DNA of 64,000 nucleotides from Flavobacterium frigidimaris (GCA_900129595.1 FQWG01000018.1:54606-118605), one strand, 5' to 3'. Positions 8,717 through 17,416 are shown, numbered from the stretch's first letter. Numbers and translations: made by a program. The notes: generated from the sequence alone by a model not told the origin.

Positions 8717-10180
8717 TTAGATTTTACCTTGGTATTTAGAACCAATGTGTCTAATTTCTGTTCTTCTGTTTTGTGCTTTACCTGCAGCAGTTTTGTTACT
8801 TGCAACTGGTTGAGAAGATCCAAATCCTTTAGCTTCTAAGTTTTCTGGATTAACACCTCTTTGGATTAATGCATTCATCACAGCTTCAGCTCTCTCTTTA
8901 GATAACTTGTCGTTGATTTTTGCAGAACCTGTACTATCTGTGTGTCCTTCAATAGAGAATTTCGCGTTTGGATAGTTTTTAAGGATTTCTTTAATTGCAT
9001 CTAATCTAGCTGGAGTTTCTTTATCTCCTGCTTTGAAAGTAGCTTTACCTGAGTTAAAGTAAACTGCTCTTGCCTGAACTTTAAGATCTTCTAAAGCTTC
9101 AGTAGTAACTTCAGGACAACCTCTGTTTGAAGCAGGACCGTAAACTGTAGGACAATCATCATCTTTATCAGCTACACCATCTTTGTCAGCGTCTAAGAAA
9201 GGACAACCACCATTTTCTTTAGGACCAGCAACTGTAGGACATTTGTCATCTTTGTCTGGAACTCCGTCACCGTCAGTATCAGGACATCCGTTGAATTGTT
9301 TTAAACCAGCAACATCTGGACAAGCGTCATCTTTATCAGCAACTCCGTCTCCGTCTCTGTCTGGACAACCGTTTAATGCAGCTAAACCAAATTCAGTAGG
9401 ACAAGCATCACTAGCGTCAACAATTCCGTCTCCGTCAGTATCAGGACATCCGTTGAATTGTTTTAAACCAGCAACATCTGGACAAGCATCATCTTTATCG
9501 TAGATTCCGTCTCCGTCAGTATCTTTACCTCCGAATTTGAAAACTAGACCTGCAGTGTGTTGGAAATGAGATGGAGCGTCTGGAACACCAGCAGCATCTT
9601 CTCTGTCTCCACTAACTGACCATTTGTATCTTGTAGCAAGCTCAAGACCAATAGCATCTGTAAACCAGAAAGTAATTCCAGCACCTGGATTTACAGTTCC
9701 GTAGCTGCTATCTCCGAAGAAAGTATAACCTCCACCAACAGATAACGAAGGATCGATTACTTTAGATTTGATTAATTCCTGGAAGCTATATTTAATAGTA
9801 GCATCAATTCCGTAATACATCAAATCACCAGGATTAGTTACTACGTTACCTCTTGAATCATGCCCTGGAGCAGATGGGTTGAAAGTAACATATTTATCAA
9901 TTTTGTTCACAGATCCTTGTAAACCAACAGAAAAACCACTACCTACATATCTAGACACACCAATGTAAGATAGAGATGGAAGAATATTCCAGTTGTCTTT
10001 TGCAGCGAATGGCTGAGAAAAGTGTTGATCAAAGAAACCACTTCCTGCACCAGAACTGGTTCTAGTGTCAACGGCATTAACTCCAAAAGAGATAGCCCAT
10101 GGATTGTTACTGTCTTGTGCGTGAGAAGTTAAACCCATCACCATCATCACAGCAACTAAAAGTTTGTTAAGATGTTTCAT
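8717..10180 (-). CDS. OmpA-family outer membrane protein with thrombospondin type 3 repeats
   Basis: 487 residues: signal peptide (1-21, cut after SHA), eight-stranded beta-barrel (about 23-215), five to six calcium-binding type 3 repeats of the DTDGDGxxDxxDxCP form (219-355), and a C-terminal OmpA peptidoglycan-binding domain (372-478) with EGHTDSTG (D415), NDKLSKERAEAV and NRRTEI. It tethers the outer membrane to the cell wall. Two of the repeats are encoded by an exact 56-bp duplication. It has its own strong promoter and terminator, suggesting high expression, and is monocistronic within an otherwise co-oriented block. Confidence 0.93.
   Translation of the reverse strand: MKHLNKLLVAVMMVMGLTSHAQDSNNPWAISFGVNAVDTRTSSGAGSGFFDQHFSQPFAAKDNWNILPSLSYIGVSRYVGSGFSVGLQGSVNKIDKYVTFNPSAPGHDSRGNVVTNPGDLMYYGIDATIKYSFQELIKSKVIDPSLSVGGGYTFFGDSSYGTVNPGAGITFWFTDAIGLELATRYKWSVSGDREDAAGVPDAPSHFQHTAGLVFKFGGKDTDGDGIYDKDDACPDVAGLKQFNGCPDTDGDGIVDASDACPTEFGLAALNGCPDRDGDGVADKDDACPDVAGLKQFNGCPDTDGDGVPDKDDKCPTVAGPKENGGCPFLDADKDGVADKDDDCPTVYGPASNRGCPEVTTEALEDLKVQARAVYFNSGKATFKAGDKETPARLDAIKEILKNYPNAKFSIEGHTDSTGSAKINDKLSKERAEAVMNALIQRGVNPENLEAKGFGSSQPVASNKTAAGKAQNRRTEIRHIGSKYQGKI
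9270..9487. repeat. Exact 56-bp direct repeat inside the OmpA-family gene
   Basis: Positions 9270-9325 and 9432-9487 are identical over 56 bases and 162 bases (54 codons) apart. They encode the same VAGLKQFNGCPDTDGD unit, so the type 3 repeat region appears to have been recently duplicated or homogenised. Confidence 0.85.
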
Positions 10181-10218
10181 ACTTAATTTTTTTTAATTAC
10201 AATTTAGTTAATTACAAG

Positions 10219-10249
10219 CAAAAGTAACACCAAATTTTTTAAATACAAA
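10219..10249 (-). promoter_or_regulatory. Full consensus promoter TTTG-N19-TACTTTTG for the OmpA-family gene
   Basis: On the minus strand TTTG (10249-10246) and TACTTTTG (10226-10219) are separated by exactly 19 bases, a perfect match to the Bacteroidota housekeeping promoter. The predicted start near 10213 gives a leader of about 33 bases. Confidence 0.8.
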
Positions 10250-10294
10250 ATGAAATGTTAAAAAAAACCTACAAAAATTTAACCAAAGTGGGAA

Positions 10295-11488
10295 TTATAT
10301 AACTTTTAACATTTGTCCAACAACTATAAAGGCCTCTACAGCCCTATCTAAGTGCTCTTTGGTGTGTGCAGCCGACAATTGAACCCTAATTCTCGCTTTG
10401 TCTTTTGGCACAACAGGAAAGAAGAATCCGATTACATAAATCCCCTGTTTCAAAAGTTCATCAGCCATTGTTTGTGACAATTTTGCATCATATAACATCA
10501 CCGGAACTATCGCGGAGTCTCCATCAATGATATCAAAACCGGCTTTTTTCATTCCTTCTTTAAAATAATTCGTATTCCACTCTAATTTATCTCGTAAAGA
10601 AGTATCTTTTTCTAATAATTCAAAAACTTTAATAGAAGCTCCAACAATAGCCGGAGCAAGTGAGTTCGAGAATAAATAAGGTCTTGAACGCTGACGTAAC
10701 AATTCTATTATTTCTTTTTTGGCTGTTGTATACCCGCCCATAGCTCCTCCAAGAGCTTTACCTAAGGTTCCGGTTATGATATCAACTCTTCCCATAACGC
10801 CTTTTGCTTCAAGCGTACCTTTACCAGTTGCACCAATAAATCCGGCAGCATGACATTCATCTACCATAACCATTGCATCATATTTATCTGCCAGATCGCA
10901 AATTTTATCTAAAGGTGCCACAAGACCATCCATTGAGAAAACACCGTCAGTAACAATTAATTTAAAACGAGCTCCGGCTTCATTAGCCTTAATTAATTGC
11001 TGCTCCAGATCCTCCATATTACTATTTTCATAACGATAACGTGCCGCTTTACACAAACGCACACCATCAATAATAGAAGCATGATTTAAACTGTCTGAAA
11101 TAATCGCATCGCTTTCTCCTAACAAAGGTTCAAAGACACCACCATTAGCATCAAAAGCCGCAGCATAAAGAATTGTATCTTCAGTACCGTAAAAATCAGC
11201 AATTTTTTTCTCTAATGTTTTATGAATATCCTGAGTTCCACAAATAAAACGCACAGATGACATTCCGAAACCATGAGTATCCATGGCATCTTTTGCTGCC
11301 TGAACCACTTCAGGATGCGACGAAAGACCTAAATAGTTGTTGGCACAAAAATTCAGGACTTTTTCTCCTGTCGAAATAGTAATTTCAGCATCTTGTGCAG
11401 AAGTTATAATTCGCTCCTTTTTAAAAATTCCATTCTCCTCAATTGTCTGCAACTCACTTTGCAAATGTTCCTTTATTTTACCGTACAT
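10295..11488 (-). CDS. kbl: Glycine C-acetyltransferase (2-amino-3-ketobutyrate CoA ligase)
   Basis: A PLP enzyme of the alpha-oxoamine synthase family that cleaves 2-amino-3-oxobutyrate with CoA to glycine and acetyl-CoA, in threonine degradation. At 397 residues it lines up with E. coli Kbl: H136 (SLNHASIIDG), D210 and H213 (MVDECHAAGF), and the Schiff-base K244 (TGTLGKALGG). The active-site positions agree with the E. coli numbering, which separates it from BioF. No threonine dehydrogenase lies next to it. It is co-oriented with the helicase gene 82 bp upstream. Confidence 0.93.
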   Translation of the reverse strand: MYGKIKEHLQSELQTIEENGIFKKERIITSAQDAEITISTGEKVLNFCANNYLGLSSHPEVVQAAKDAMDTHGFGMSSVRFICGTQDIHKTLEKKIADFYGTEDTILYAAAFDANGGVFEPLLGESDAIISDSLNHASIIDGVRLCKAARYRYENSNMEDLEQQLIKANEAGARFKLIVTDGVFSMDGLVAPLDKICDLADKYDAMVMVDECHAAGFIGATGKGTLEAKGVMGRVDIITGTLGKALGGAMGGYTTAKKEIIELLRQRSRPYLFSNSLAPAIVGASIKVFELLEKDTSLRDKLEWNTNYFKEGMKKAGFDIIDGDSAIVPVMLYDAKLSQTMADELLKQGIYVIGFFFPVVPKDKARIRVQLSAAHTKEHLDRAVEAFIVVGQMLKVI

Positions 11489-11570
11489 TTTTTATTTATT
11501 TAAAACGTTAAAAATTAACAATTTAGACTTCTTAAAACCCAAATTTCAATTTAACACCTGATTAATTTCT

Positions 11571-14500
11571 TCACAAATTTACTACATCGATTTCTGTTCC
11601 TATATATACCAATGCCTTTTTTAACACTTTATACCCTAAATCCTCAATCGCATCCTGATATTCCTGGATTTGCTGGGTGTATTTTGAATTTACAGCTCCC
11701 GTTTTATAATCTAAAAGATAAGCTTCTTTACTTTGAGTCAAAACGATTCGGTCAGGTTTCAAAATTCGACCTTCTTTCTGAACTATTGTCTGCTCATTCA
11801 AAATGGTATAATTCCCATCAAAACAAACACTCAACTCGGGATGATGCACAATTTCCTGAAGGGACTTTAACACCATATCTATTTGATCCACTTTTATCAG
11901 ACCGTTTTCAATTGCTTTTGTAATCGCCAAATCAACGTCTGACTTATCTTTAACAAAAGCCAAAATCTCGTGAATTATGTTTCCGTAGGCAATTGCTTCC
12001 TGCTGATGCGTTCCCCACATCAAGGCCTCACGTTGCGCTATCTTAATATTTTTTGGATTTAAAACTTCTGAAACAACAGGTATTGTTTTTACCAAATCAG
12101 CTGATTTTGTTGGCGATGAAAGCCTTATCCTATTTCCAAAATCATACTCTAGCCTCTCAGGATCATACACTCCTTTATGAATTAGATATTTAATAAAAAA
12201 AGAAGCCATATTACTTGGGAATTCTCCATCTTTTCTTTCTTTCAAAGATTGTGAAATCACATACAATTGTTCTTCTGCACGTGTCAATGCCACATACAGA
12301 ACATTAATATTATCAAGTAATTCTTCTTGTTTTTTTAAATTAAAAACTGCCGAAGCACTTTCGCCAAAACCTTCGACCGCACTGCTATTATCAATCAACG
12401 CTTTTGGAACATCCAGATTAGCATCTTCAGTATCCAGCCATAATTTATCTTTTGGCTTACGATTATAATCTTCTTCGGCAAAAGGCATAATCACCACCGG
12501 AAATTCCAATCCTTTTGATTTATGGATCGTCATAATGCGCACTGCATTAATCCCTTCCGGAGACGGAATACTAAATTTCTCCCCGTTTTTATCCCAATAA
12601 GCCAGAAAATCAGCAATTCCGGCCTGATTTCTAATATCTCGTTCTAAAACAATATCCAGAAAAAACTGAACATACGCATTTCCTTCAGAAAGAGGTATAA
12701 ATTTCGAAATAATAACTTCTACCGCTTCATAAAGTGATTTTTTCCGAACATTTTCAAAAGAAAGAGCAACATCAAAAGTCAAAAGCCATTTTTCAAAATC
12801 AACTTCAATCTTTTGCGCCATTCCTTTTGCAATAAAATCATGAACCGGCATTTCAAGCTCTTTGTTTGACGCTAAAAAATGAAGAAAATTAGCCTTTGAT
12901 TCCAGATCAGCACTATTATTAAGGTATTTCAGCAAATGAACAATCAACCGAACTTCAACAGCATTCTGAATCATCAATGTTTCTGAAGACAAAATCGGAA
13001 CACCTTGTTCTGTTAAATAATTTGCAATTGCAATTCCCTGATCTCTTTTTCTCGTCAGAATCACAATATCCTTATATTCGAAACTTTCACGAAGTACGTT
13101 CTGAATTGTATTTAAAGTTGCCAAAACATACAAATCTGATTTTTCAACCACTTCTTCTTCGTCTCCAAAATCACTTTTCTCCATTATTGGAAGAAATGAA
13201 ATATTCACATAACCTCCTTTTTTTGAATTTGACTTTTGAAAACTATGATTTTCATACAAATCTTTATAATCTTCATTAGAAAACTCTGTCGAAATCAACC
13301 TAAAGAAATCATTATTAAAATCAATTACTTCACTATAACTTCTGTAATTGGTATCTAAGTGCATGATCTCTTTATCCGGATTATTAAACGGATTTAAACC
13401 TTTGCTCAATTCTATAAATTGTTCTGCTTTTCCGCCTCGCCAACGATAGATAGATTGTTTTGGATCGCCTACAATCATCAAAGTTCCTTTATTTCCAAAA
13501 TCATCTAAACCGGAAAGCGAATTATCGATTAACGGAATCAGGTTTTGCCACTGCATCTCTGAAGTATCCTGAAACTCATCGATAAAAAAATGGCGATAAC
13601 GTTCTCCGATACGCTCATAAATAAATGGCGCGGGCTGATTCTGAATTTCGCGATGAATTATAGCATTAAATTCCGAGATCGATAAGATATTTTGTTCAGA
13701 TTGTATTTTTGCCAATTCATTACTCACTGTATTCAGAAGAGAAAGCGGCGTAATATTTTTCAGGAATGCTTTATAAAAATCTCTTTTCTCGAAATTTTTA
13801 TAAATTTTCCCTAAAATCTGAAGCAGTTCCGGAATTATATTTTCGATTAACGCTTTGTCCTTGGCTGTTTTATTAATCGCAATATCATCGAACTCATGAA
13901 AAGTTTTATTTCGGGGATTGAATTTCCCGTCACGAATGCTTTCCAGATGATTCGGAAAGGTTCCACGCGAGAATGATTTTAAATCTATTCCGTTTTTATC
14001 AATTAGCAAGAGCGCTTCTGCAGCAAAATTTGCATTTTCAGACTCAAGATCTTTGCAGAGCGCCAGCATTTTCTTTTTTATTGCAACAAACTCTTCGATC
14101 GATTTATCCTGAAAATGAGAAATTTCATTTCGGTTATTTTCATTCAGAACCAATCTTCCTGTATCTAGAATTTCACGCGAAATATCCCAACTTTTATCAT
14201 CGTCGGTTTTTTCCATCGTAAAATCGATCAGCAATTTTGTCAAAGTTTCATCCTGACCCGCCTGCGCAATAATCGCATCAACGGCTTCTACCAATAAATT
14301 CTCCGTATCCAGAGTTACCTCAAAAGTCATTGGCAAATTCAAATCATGCGCAAAAGCACGAATCACTTTATGCGTAAACTTATCAATTGTAGAAATATCA
14401 AAAGCGGCATAATTATGAATAAGATGCTTAATGATACTTTGCGATTTTATTTTCATTTTAATAATAGAAAGACCTGTATCACGAGACAGATCCTCCATTA

Positions 14501-14729
14501 AATCCATTGCTTTTCCCGAAGGTTCTTCTTTTGCAAATTCAGACAAGCTCCCTACAATACGGCTTTTCATTTCATGAACCGCTTTATTGGTAAAAGTTAT
14601 CGCCAGAATATTTCGATAAGCATCATTCTTAGAAGACGAAAGGATAATTTTAAGATATTCCTTAACCAAAGTATAGGTCTTTCCTGAACCCGCGGAGGCA
14701 TCATAAAGAGAAAAGGACGGACTTTGCAT
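11571..14729 (-). CDS. AddA-like UvrD/RecB-family helicase-nuclease
   Basis: About 1052 residues of an SF1A DNA helicase. Walker A is YDASAGSGKT (K17), motif II is FFIDEFQDTSEMQW, motif III is MIVGDPKQSIYRWRGG, motif V/VI are MTIHKSKGLEFPVV and LYVALTRAEEQLY. The C-terminus has a PD-(D/E)XK-like core (ILKPDRIVL, then LLDYKTG and Q-x3-Y in QIQEY), as in AddA. With the AddB-like protein it should form a break-resection machine. The longer frame from 14825 adds a hydrophobic stretch out of keeping with the family, so the ATG at 14729 is chosen. Confidence 0.9.
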   Translation of the reverse strand: MQSPSFSLYDASAGSGKTYTLVKEYLKIILSSSKNDAYRNILAITFTNKAVHEMKSRIVGSLSEFAKEEPSGKAMDLMEDLSRDTGLSIIKMKIKSQSIIKHLIHNYAAFDISTIDKFTHKVIRAFAHDLNLPMTFEVTLDTENLLVEAVDAIIAQAGQDETLTKLLIDFTMEKTDDDKSWDISREILDTGRLVLNENNRNEISHFQDKSIEEFVAIKKKMLALCKDLESENANFAAEALLLIDKNGIDLKSFSRGTFPNHLESIRDGKFNPRNKTFHEFDDIAINKTAKDKALIENIIPELLQILGKIYKNFEKRDFYKAFLKNITPLSLLNTVSNELAKIQSEQNILSISEFNAIIHREIQNQPAPFIYERIGERYRHFFIDEFQDTSEMQWQNLIPLIDNSLSGLDDFGNKGTLMIVGDPKQSIYRWRGGKAEQFIELSKGLNPFNNPDKEIMHLDTNYRSYSEVIDFNNDFFRLISTEFSNEDYKDLYENHSFQKSNSKKGGYVNISFLPIMEKSDFGDEEEVVEKSDLYVLATLNTIQNVLRESFEYKDIVILTRKRDQGIAIANYLTEQGVPILSSETLMIQNAVEVRLIVHLLKYLNNSADLESKANFLHFLASNKELEMPVHDFIAKGMAQKIEVDFEKWLLTFDVALSFENVRKKSLYEAVEVIISKFIPLSEGNAYVQFFLDIVLERDIRNQAGIADFLAYWDKNGEKFSIPSPEGINAVRIMTIHKSKGLEFPVVIMPFAEEDYNRKPKDKLWLDTEDANLDVPKALIDNSSAVEGFGESASAVFNLKKQEELLDNINVLYVALTRAEEQLYVISQSLKERKDGEFPSNMASFFIKYLIHKGVYDPERLEYDFGNRIRLSSPTKSADLVKTIPVVSEVLNPKNIKIAQREALMWGTHQQEAIAYGNIIHEILAFVKDKSDVDLAITKAIENGLIKVDQIDMVLKSLQEIVHHPELSVCFDGNYTILNEQTIVQKEGRILKPDRIVLTQSKEAYLLDYKTGAVNSKYTQQIQEYQDAIEDLGYKVLKKALVYIGTEIDVVNL

Positions 14730-14810
14730 AACTTTAGTTTTATATTGTAAAAGTAGCACAATAAATATTAAACCCCAATAATGTAAAATTTTCAGAGTCC
14801 AAAAAACAAA

Positions 14811-14868
14811 AATTCCAAATTCCAATGTTTGATGCTTTTTACCGCATAGAATATTGGAATTTGGAATT
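14811..14868 (-). terminator. 16-bp inverted repeat acting as terminator after lspA
   Basis: Perfect arms AATTCCAAATTCCAAT (14811-14826) and its complement (14853-14868) are followed on the minus strand by a T-rich stretch. The same GGAATTTGG word recurs in the terminator at 38.9 kb. Confidence 0.6.
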
Positions 14869-14893
14869 TATTCTTTTGAAAATTTTAAAATAA

Positions 14894-15493
14894 TTATGCG
14901 GTTTTAGGAAATACTCTTTTATTAAAAACCAGTAAAATTCCAACTCCTGTAGAAATTGCCATATCAGCAACATTGAAAATAGCATTGAAAAAAGAAACAT
15001 CTTCGCCTCCCCAAACAGGAAACCAATTAGGCAATGTCCCTCTCCATATCGGGAAATAAAACATATCTACTACTAAACCATGAAACCAGGTACCGTAAGG
15101 TTCAGGCGAAAAAAGCGTTGCAAGATTACCATTACTGTCATCAAAAATAACTCCGTAAAAAACAGAATCTATTATATTTCCTGCCGCACCGGCAAAGATA
15201 AGCGCAATGGCAACTATCAAATAGGACGAATGACGCCTCTTGATCGAATCAGACAACCAATAAGCAATCCCGAAAACAGCAAAAATCCTAAAAACAGTTA
15301 GAATCAATTTCCCGTATTGTCCCGGTATTTTTGTTCCCCAAGCCATTCCTTCATTTTCGATAAAATGTATTCTGAACCAATCAAAAACTACTACTTCATC
15401 ACCCAAAGCAAAGTTTGTTTTTACATAAATTTTTGAAAGCTGATCGACAATTAAAACTAAAAATATAAGGAAATACGCTTTTCGTAATGACAT
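14894..15493 (-). CDS. lspA: Lipoprotein signal peptidase (signal peptidase II)
   Basis: An inner-membrane aspartyl protease that cleaves prolipoproteins before the lipidated Cys. It has four predicted membrane helices in 199 residues. Catalytic aspartates are expected at D109 (GNIIDS) and D177 (FNVADMAIS), with D143 in VVDMFYFP. It is longer than E. coli LspA (164) owing to an extra segment of about 25 residues (about 147-170) before FNVAD, and the usual NxxDR reads NIIDS. It serves the several lipoproteins encoded in this window. Confidence 0.93.
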   Translation of the reverse strand: MSLRKAYFLIFLVLIVDQLSKIYVKTNFALGDEVVVFDWFRIHFIENEGMAWGTKIPGQYGKLILTVFRIFAVFGIAYWLSDSIKRRHSSYLIVAIALIFAGAAGNIIDSVFYGVIFDDSNGNLATLFSPEPYGTWFHGLVVDMFYFPIWRGTLPNWFPVWGGEDVSFFNAIFNVADMAISTGVGILLVFNKRVFPKTA

Positions 15494-15512
15494 TTTAATA
15501 AATTTTGATGGG

Positions 15513-15520
15513 CAAAAGTA
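15513..15520 (-). promoter_or_regulatory. -7 box TACTTTTG for lspA
   Basis: An exact TAnnTTTG match on the minus strand, 20 bases before the lspA ATG. Confidence 0.5.
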
Positions 15521-15530
15521 ACAATTTAAT

Positions 15531-15557
15531 CAAAAAAAACGCCCCCTAAGGAGCGTT
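15531..15557 (-). terminator. Terminator after the 71-residue basic protein gene
   Basis: The minus-strand stem AACGCTCC/GGGGCGTT (one G:U pair) with a 4-base loop is followed by a T run. It lies just upstream of the lspA promoter. Confidence 0.75.
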
Positions 15558-15614
15558 AATTCTTTCCTAACACAAATAAGATGTGTTAACTTATTGCATT
15601 CACCGCCAAAAGGT

Positions 15615-15830
15615 TTATTTTTTTGCAGCTGACTGAGCCGGTTTTTTCGGACTATCAGCAAAAAAATCAGAAATAGATTTAAACAAACCTTTCCCTTCTT
15701 TTCCTGCCGAAGCTCTCTTGGCTTCAGCCTTTTTTACATCGGTTTTAAGTTTAATACGAATTTTTTCAAAATCTCTCATTCTACTCTCCACATCAGAGTT
15801 AACGTCTTTGAATTTCAATACTTTAGCCAT
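15615..15830 (-). CDS. Small basic protein of unknown function
   Basis: A 71-residue, Lys/Ala-rich protein: a charged helical N-terminal half (SRMRDFEKIRIKLKTDVKKA) and a low-complexity tail (SPKKPAQSAAKK). There is no signal peptide or membrane helix. Its composition suggests a nucleic-acid- or ribosome-associated protein, but this is inference only. It has its own terminator and diverges from the roadblock gene. Confidence 0.7.
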   Translation of the reverse strand: MAKVLKFKDVNSDVESRMRDFEKIRIKLKTDVKKAEAKRASAGKEGKGLFKSISDFFADSPKKPAQSAAKK

Positions 15831-15901
15831 TGTGTAAGTTTTTTATGTTAAATAAATAAAATTATTCATGATTTGGTATTACAATAATACATAATTTAAT
15901 T

Positions 15902-15909
15902 TATATTTG
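15902..15909 (+). promoter_or_regulatory. -7 box TATATTTG before the roadblock gene
   Basis: An exact TAnnTTTG match about 100 bases before the ATG at 16009, implying a leader of about 90 bases. Confidence 0.4.
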
Positions 15910-16008
15910 TTAGTAAAAATTAACACTTGTTTAGATCTAAAAGCAATATTTTCTAACAATAGACATCAAAATACATTAATTTTAACAATTCTCCCAAATC
16001 CTACAAAT

Positions 16009-16365
16009 ATGAATGAAATCACATCTACTCTCAACGACTTCCTGATTACTACTAAATCTTCTGCGGCATTAATCTTAAATGGAAAAGGAAAACTAATCAC
16101 ATCTTTAAACATAGATTACGGAGACAGCGTTGCTGCAATGAGTGCTGCAATTTTATCCATGAGTGAAAAATTCTTAATTGATTTAGACAAGGGGGCTTTA
16201 AAACAGCTTTTCTTAAAAACTTCTGAAGGGGTTGTGATTGGAAACAAAATAAGCGGTTCCAATTTTATTATTGCTTTTTCAAAAGACGGAAGCAATCTGG
16301 GTTTATTAATGCGCTCGACTGAAGAGGCGGCCATAGAATTAAGTAAGAATTCCCTATTAAAATAA
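16009..16365 (+). CDS. Roadblock/LC7 domain protein
   Basis: 118 residues. The pattern LNDFLITTKSSAALILNGKG, a central hydrophobic strand, a helix with AAILSMSEKFLIDL, then paired strands LKQLFLKTSEGVVIGNKIS and NFIIAFSKDGSNLGLLMRS, is the roadblock/LC7 fold found in MglB and related small-GTPase regulators. The ATG at 16009 is preferred over an upstream one at 15907, whose extra 34 residues precede the domain and overlap the promoter. It is followed 34 bp later by a second small protein, and the two probably form one unit. No small GTPase gene is adjacent. Confidence 0.78.
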   Translation: MNEITSTLNDFLITTKSSAALILNGKGKLITSLNIDYGDSVAAMSAAILSMSEKFLIDLDKGALKQLFLKTSEGVVIGNKISGSNFIIAFSKDGSNLGLLMRSTEEAAIELSKNSLLK

Positions 16366-16399
16366 CATAAATCCATTAACCCAAAAATCCACCTGAATT

Positions 16400-16780
16400 A
16401 TGAGTAACGACTTTTTAAATGTGTTTCTAAACGAAATGAAAACCAACGTAAATGGCTTTATAGCTGTTGCAGTAACTGAAATCGAATCCGGCCTAAGCTT
16501 TGGTAATCTAACAGTTGATCCTGGTTTTGACCCTGAACTTGCAGCAGCTTACAATCTTGAGGTTGTAAAGGCAAAACTAAGTGCAGTAAAAGCTTTAAAT
16601 TTAAATCAGGACATTGAAGATATCCTAATTACACTTTCGAATCAAATTCACATTATCGACATTTCTCCAAACAAAAAATTCATGATTTATCTTGCCGCAG
16701 ATGCTTCTAAGGCAAATTTAGGAATGACCAGAGCTGTTTTAAGAAAACACAAGTTAGAGTTAGAGAAAAACTTAGCTTAA
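16400..16780 (+). CDS. Small protein co-encoded with the roadblock protein (possible second roadblock-like fold)
   Basis: 126 residues with no signal peptide. It begins with a helix (NDFLNVFLNEMKTNVNGFIA), then a strand with AVAVTEIESGLSFG, a long helix (AAAYNLEVVKAKLSAVKALN), paired strands (DILITLSNQIHIIDISP and KFMIYLAADASKANLGMTR) and a final helix. The strand-helix order mirrors the roadblock/LC7 domain, so a heterodimer with the upstream product is plausible. The family assignment is inference; the gene itself is secure. Confidence 0.7.
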   Translation: MSNDFLNVFLNEMKTNVNGFIAVAVTEIESGLSFGNLTVDPGFDPELAAAYNLEVVKAKLSAVKALNLNQDIEDILITLSNQIHIIDISPNKKFMIYLAADASKANLGMTRAVLRKHKLELEKNLA

Positions 16781-16797
16781 TTTTTTTAGTTTATTTT

Positions 16798-16838
16798 AAA
16801 ATTAGAGCTATCTGCTTTAGGATAGTTCTAATTTTAAA
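16798..16838 (+). terminator. Hairpin after the roadblock pair
   Basis: 15-bp arms (16798-16812 and 16821-16835, one G:U pair) around an 8-base loop. The T run is short, so termination may be partial. The rest of the gap up to 16981 shows no convincing gene. Confidence 0.5.
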
Positions 16839-16981
16839 AAGTATTCGTTGCCCCAAATCAGACGTTTTTTACTTCTTACAAAAAAAGCAAATACAATTTC
16901 TAATTCCTCAGAGAAATTGCAATTAAATTCTTTCAAAAGCTCTACGACTCTCCTTAAACCCATTTTCGCAAAAGATTAAAC

Positions 16982-17007
16982 AAAAAAACGCCCCTAAAAG
17001 GAGCGCT
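16982..17007 (-). terminator. Terminator after the DksA-like gene
   Basis: The minus-strand hairpin CGCTCC/GGGGCG with an AT loop is followed by a T run. It is almost the same hairpin as at 15531-15557. Confidence 0.7.
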
Positions 17008-17025
17008 TATTTATTAAGTATTTGT

Positions 17026-17406
17026 TTATCGTTGCAAATTCTTAGCTTCGATACTCATTGTAGCATGAGGAACGATTTTCAGCCTTTCTTTGCCAATTAA
17101 CTTTCCAGTTACTTTACAAATACCGTATGTTTTATTTTCAACACGGAATAATGCATTTTTTAGATCGCGGATAAACTTTTCCTGTCTGATAGCCAACTGT
17201 GAGTTTGCTTCTTTAGACATTGTTTCGCTTCCTTCTTCAAATGCTTTAAAAGTTGGAGAAGTATCATCTGTTCCGTTATTCAAATCATTCATATAAGCAC
17301 TTTTAATCAAATCAAGATCTGCTTGTGCTTTTTGTATTTTATTTTGAATTATTTCTTTGAACTCAGCTAAATCAGCATCAGAGTATCTTGTAATTTCATC
17401 TGTCAT
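17026..17406 (-). CDS. DksA/TraR-family protein lacking the zinc-finger cysteines
   Basis: 126 residues with the DksA layout: an N-terminal coiled coil (FKEIIQNKIQKAQADLDLIK ... ANSQLAIRQEKFIRDLKNAL) and a C-terminal globular piece, ALFRVENKTYGICKVTGKLI followed by ERLKIVPHATMSIEAK. The family usually has four Cys; here only one remains (GICKVTG). It likely binds RNA polymerase through the secondary channel, but this is by homology. It lies 10 bp after ileS on the same strand, so the two are co-transcribed. Confidence 0.85.
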   Translation of the reverse strand: MTDEITRYSDADLAEFKEIIQNKIQKAQADLDLIKSAYMNDLNNGTDDTSPTFKAFEEGSETMSKEANSQLAIRQEKFIRDLKNALFRVENKTYGICKVTGKLIGKERLKIVPHATMSIEAKNLQR

Positions 17407-17416
17407 GGTATTTATA

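Noticed and set aside
9183..9503. Plus-strand frame of Ser/Pro/Gly-rich repeats opposite the OmpA-family gene
   Set aside because: It is the complement of the type 3 repeat region; its apparent repeats mirror the real protein's repeats.
16817..16963. Minus-strand frame of 48 residues between the roadblock pair and the DksA-like gene
   Set aside because: Its 3' end lies inside the hairpin after the roadblock pair, the product resembles nothing known, and it has no promoter box or terminator of its own.
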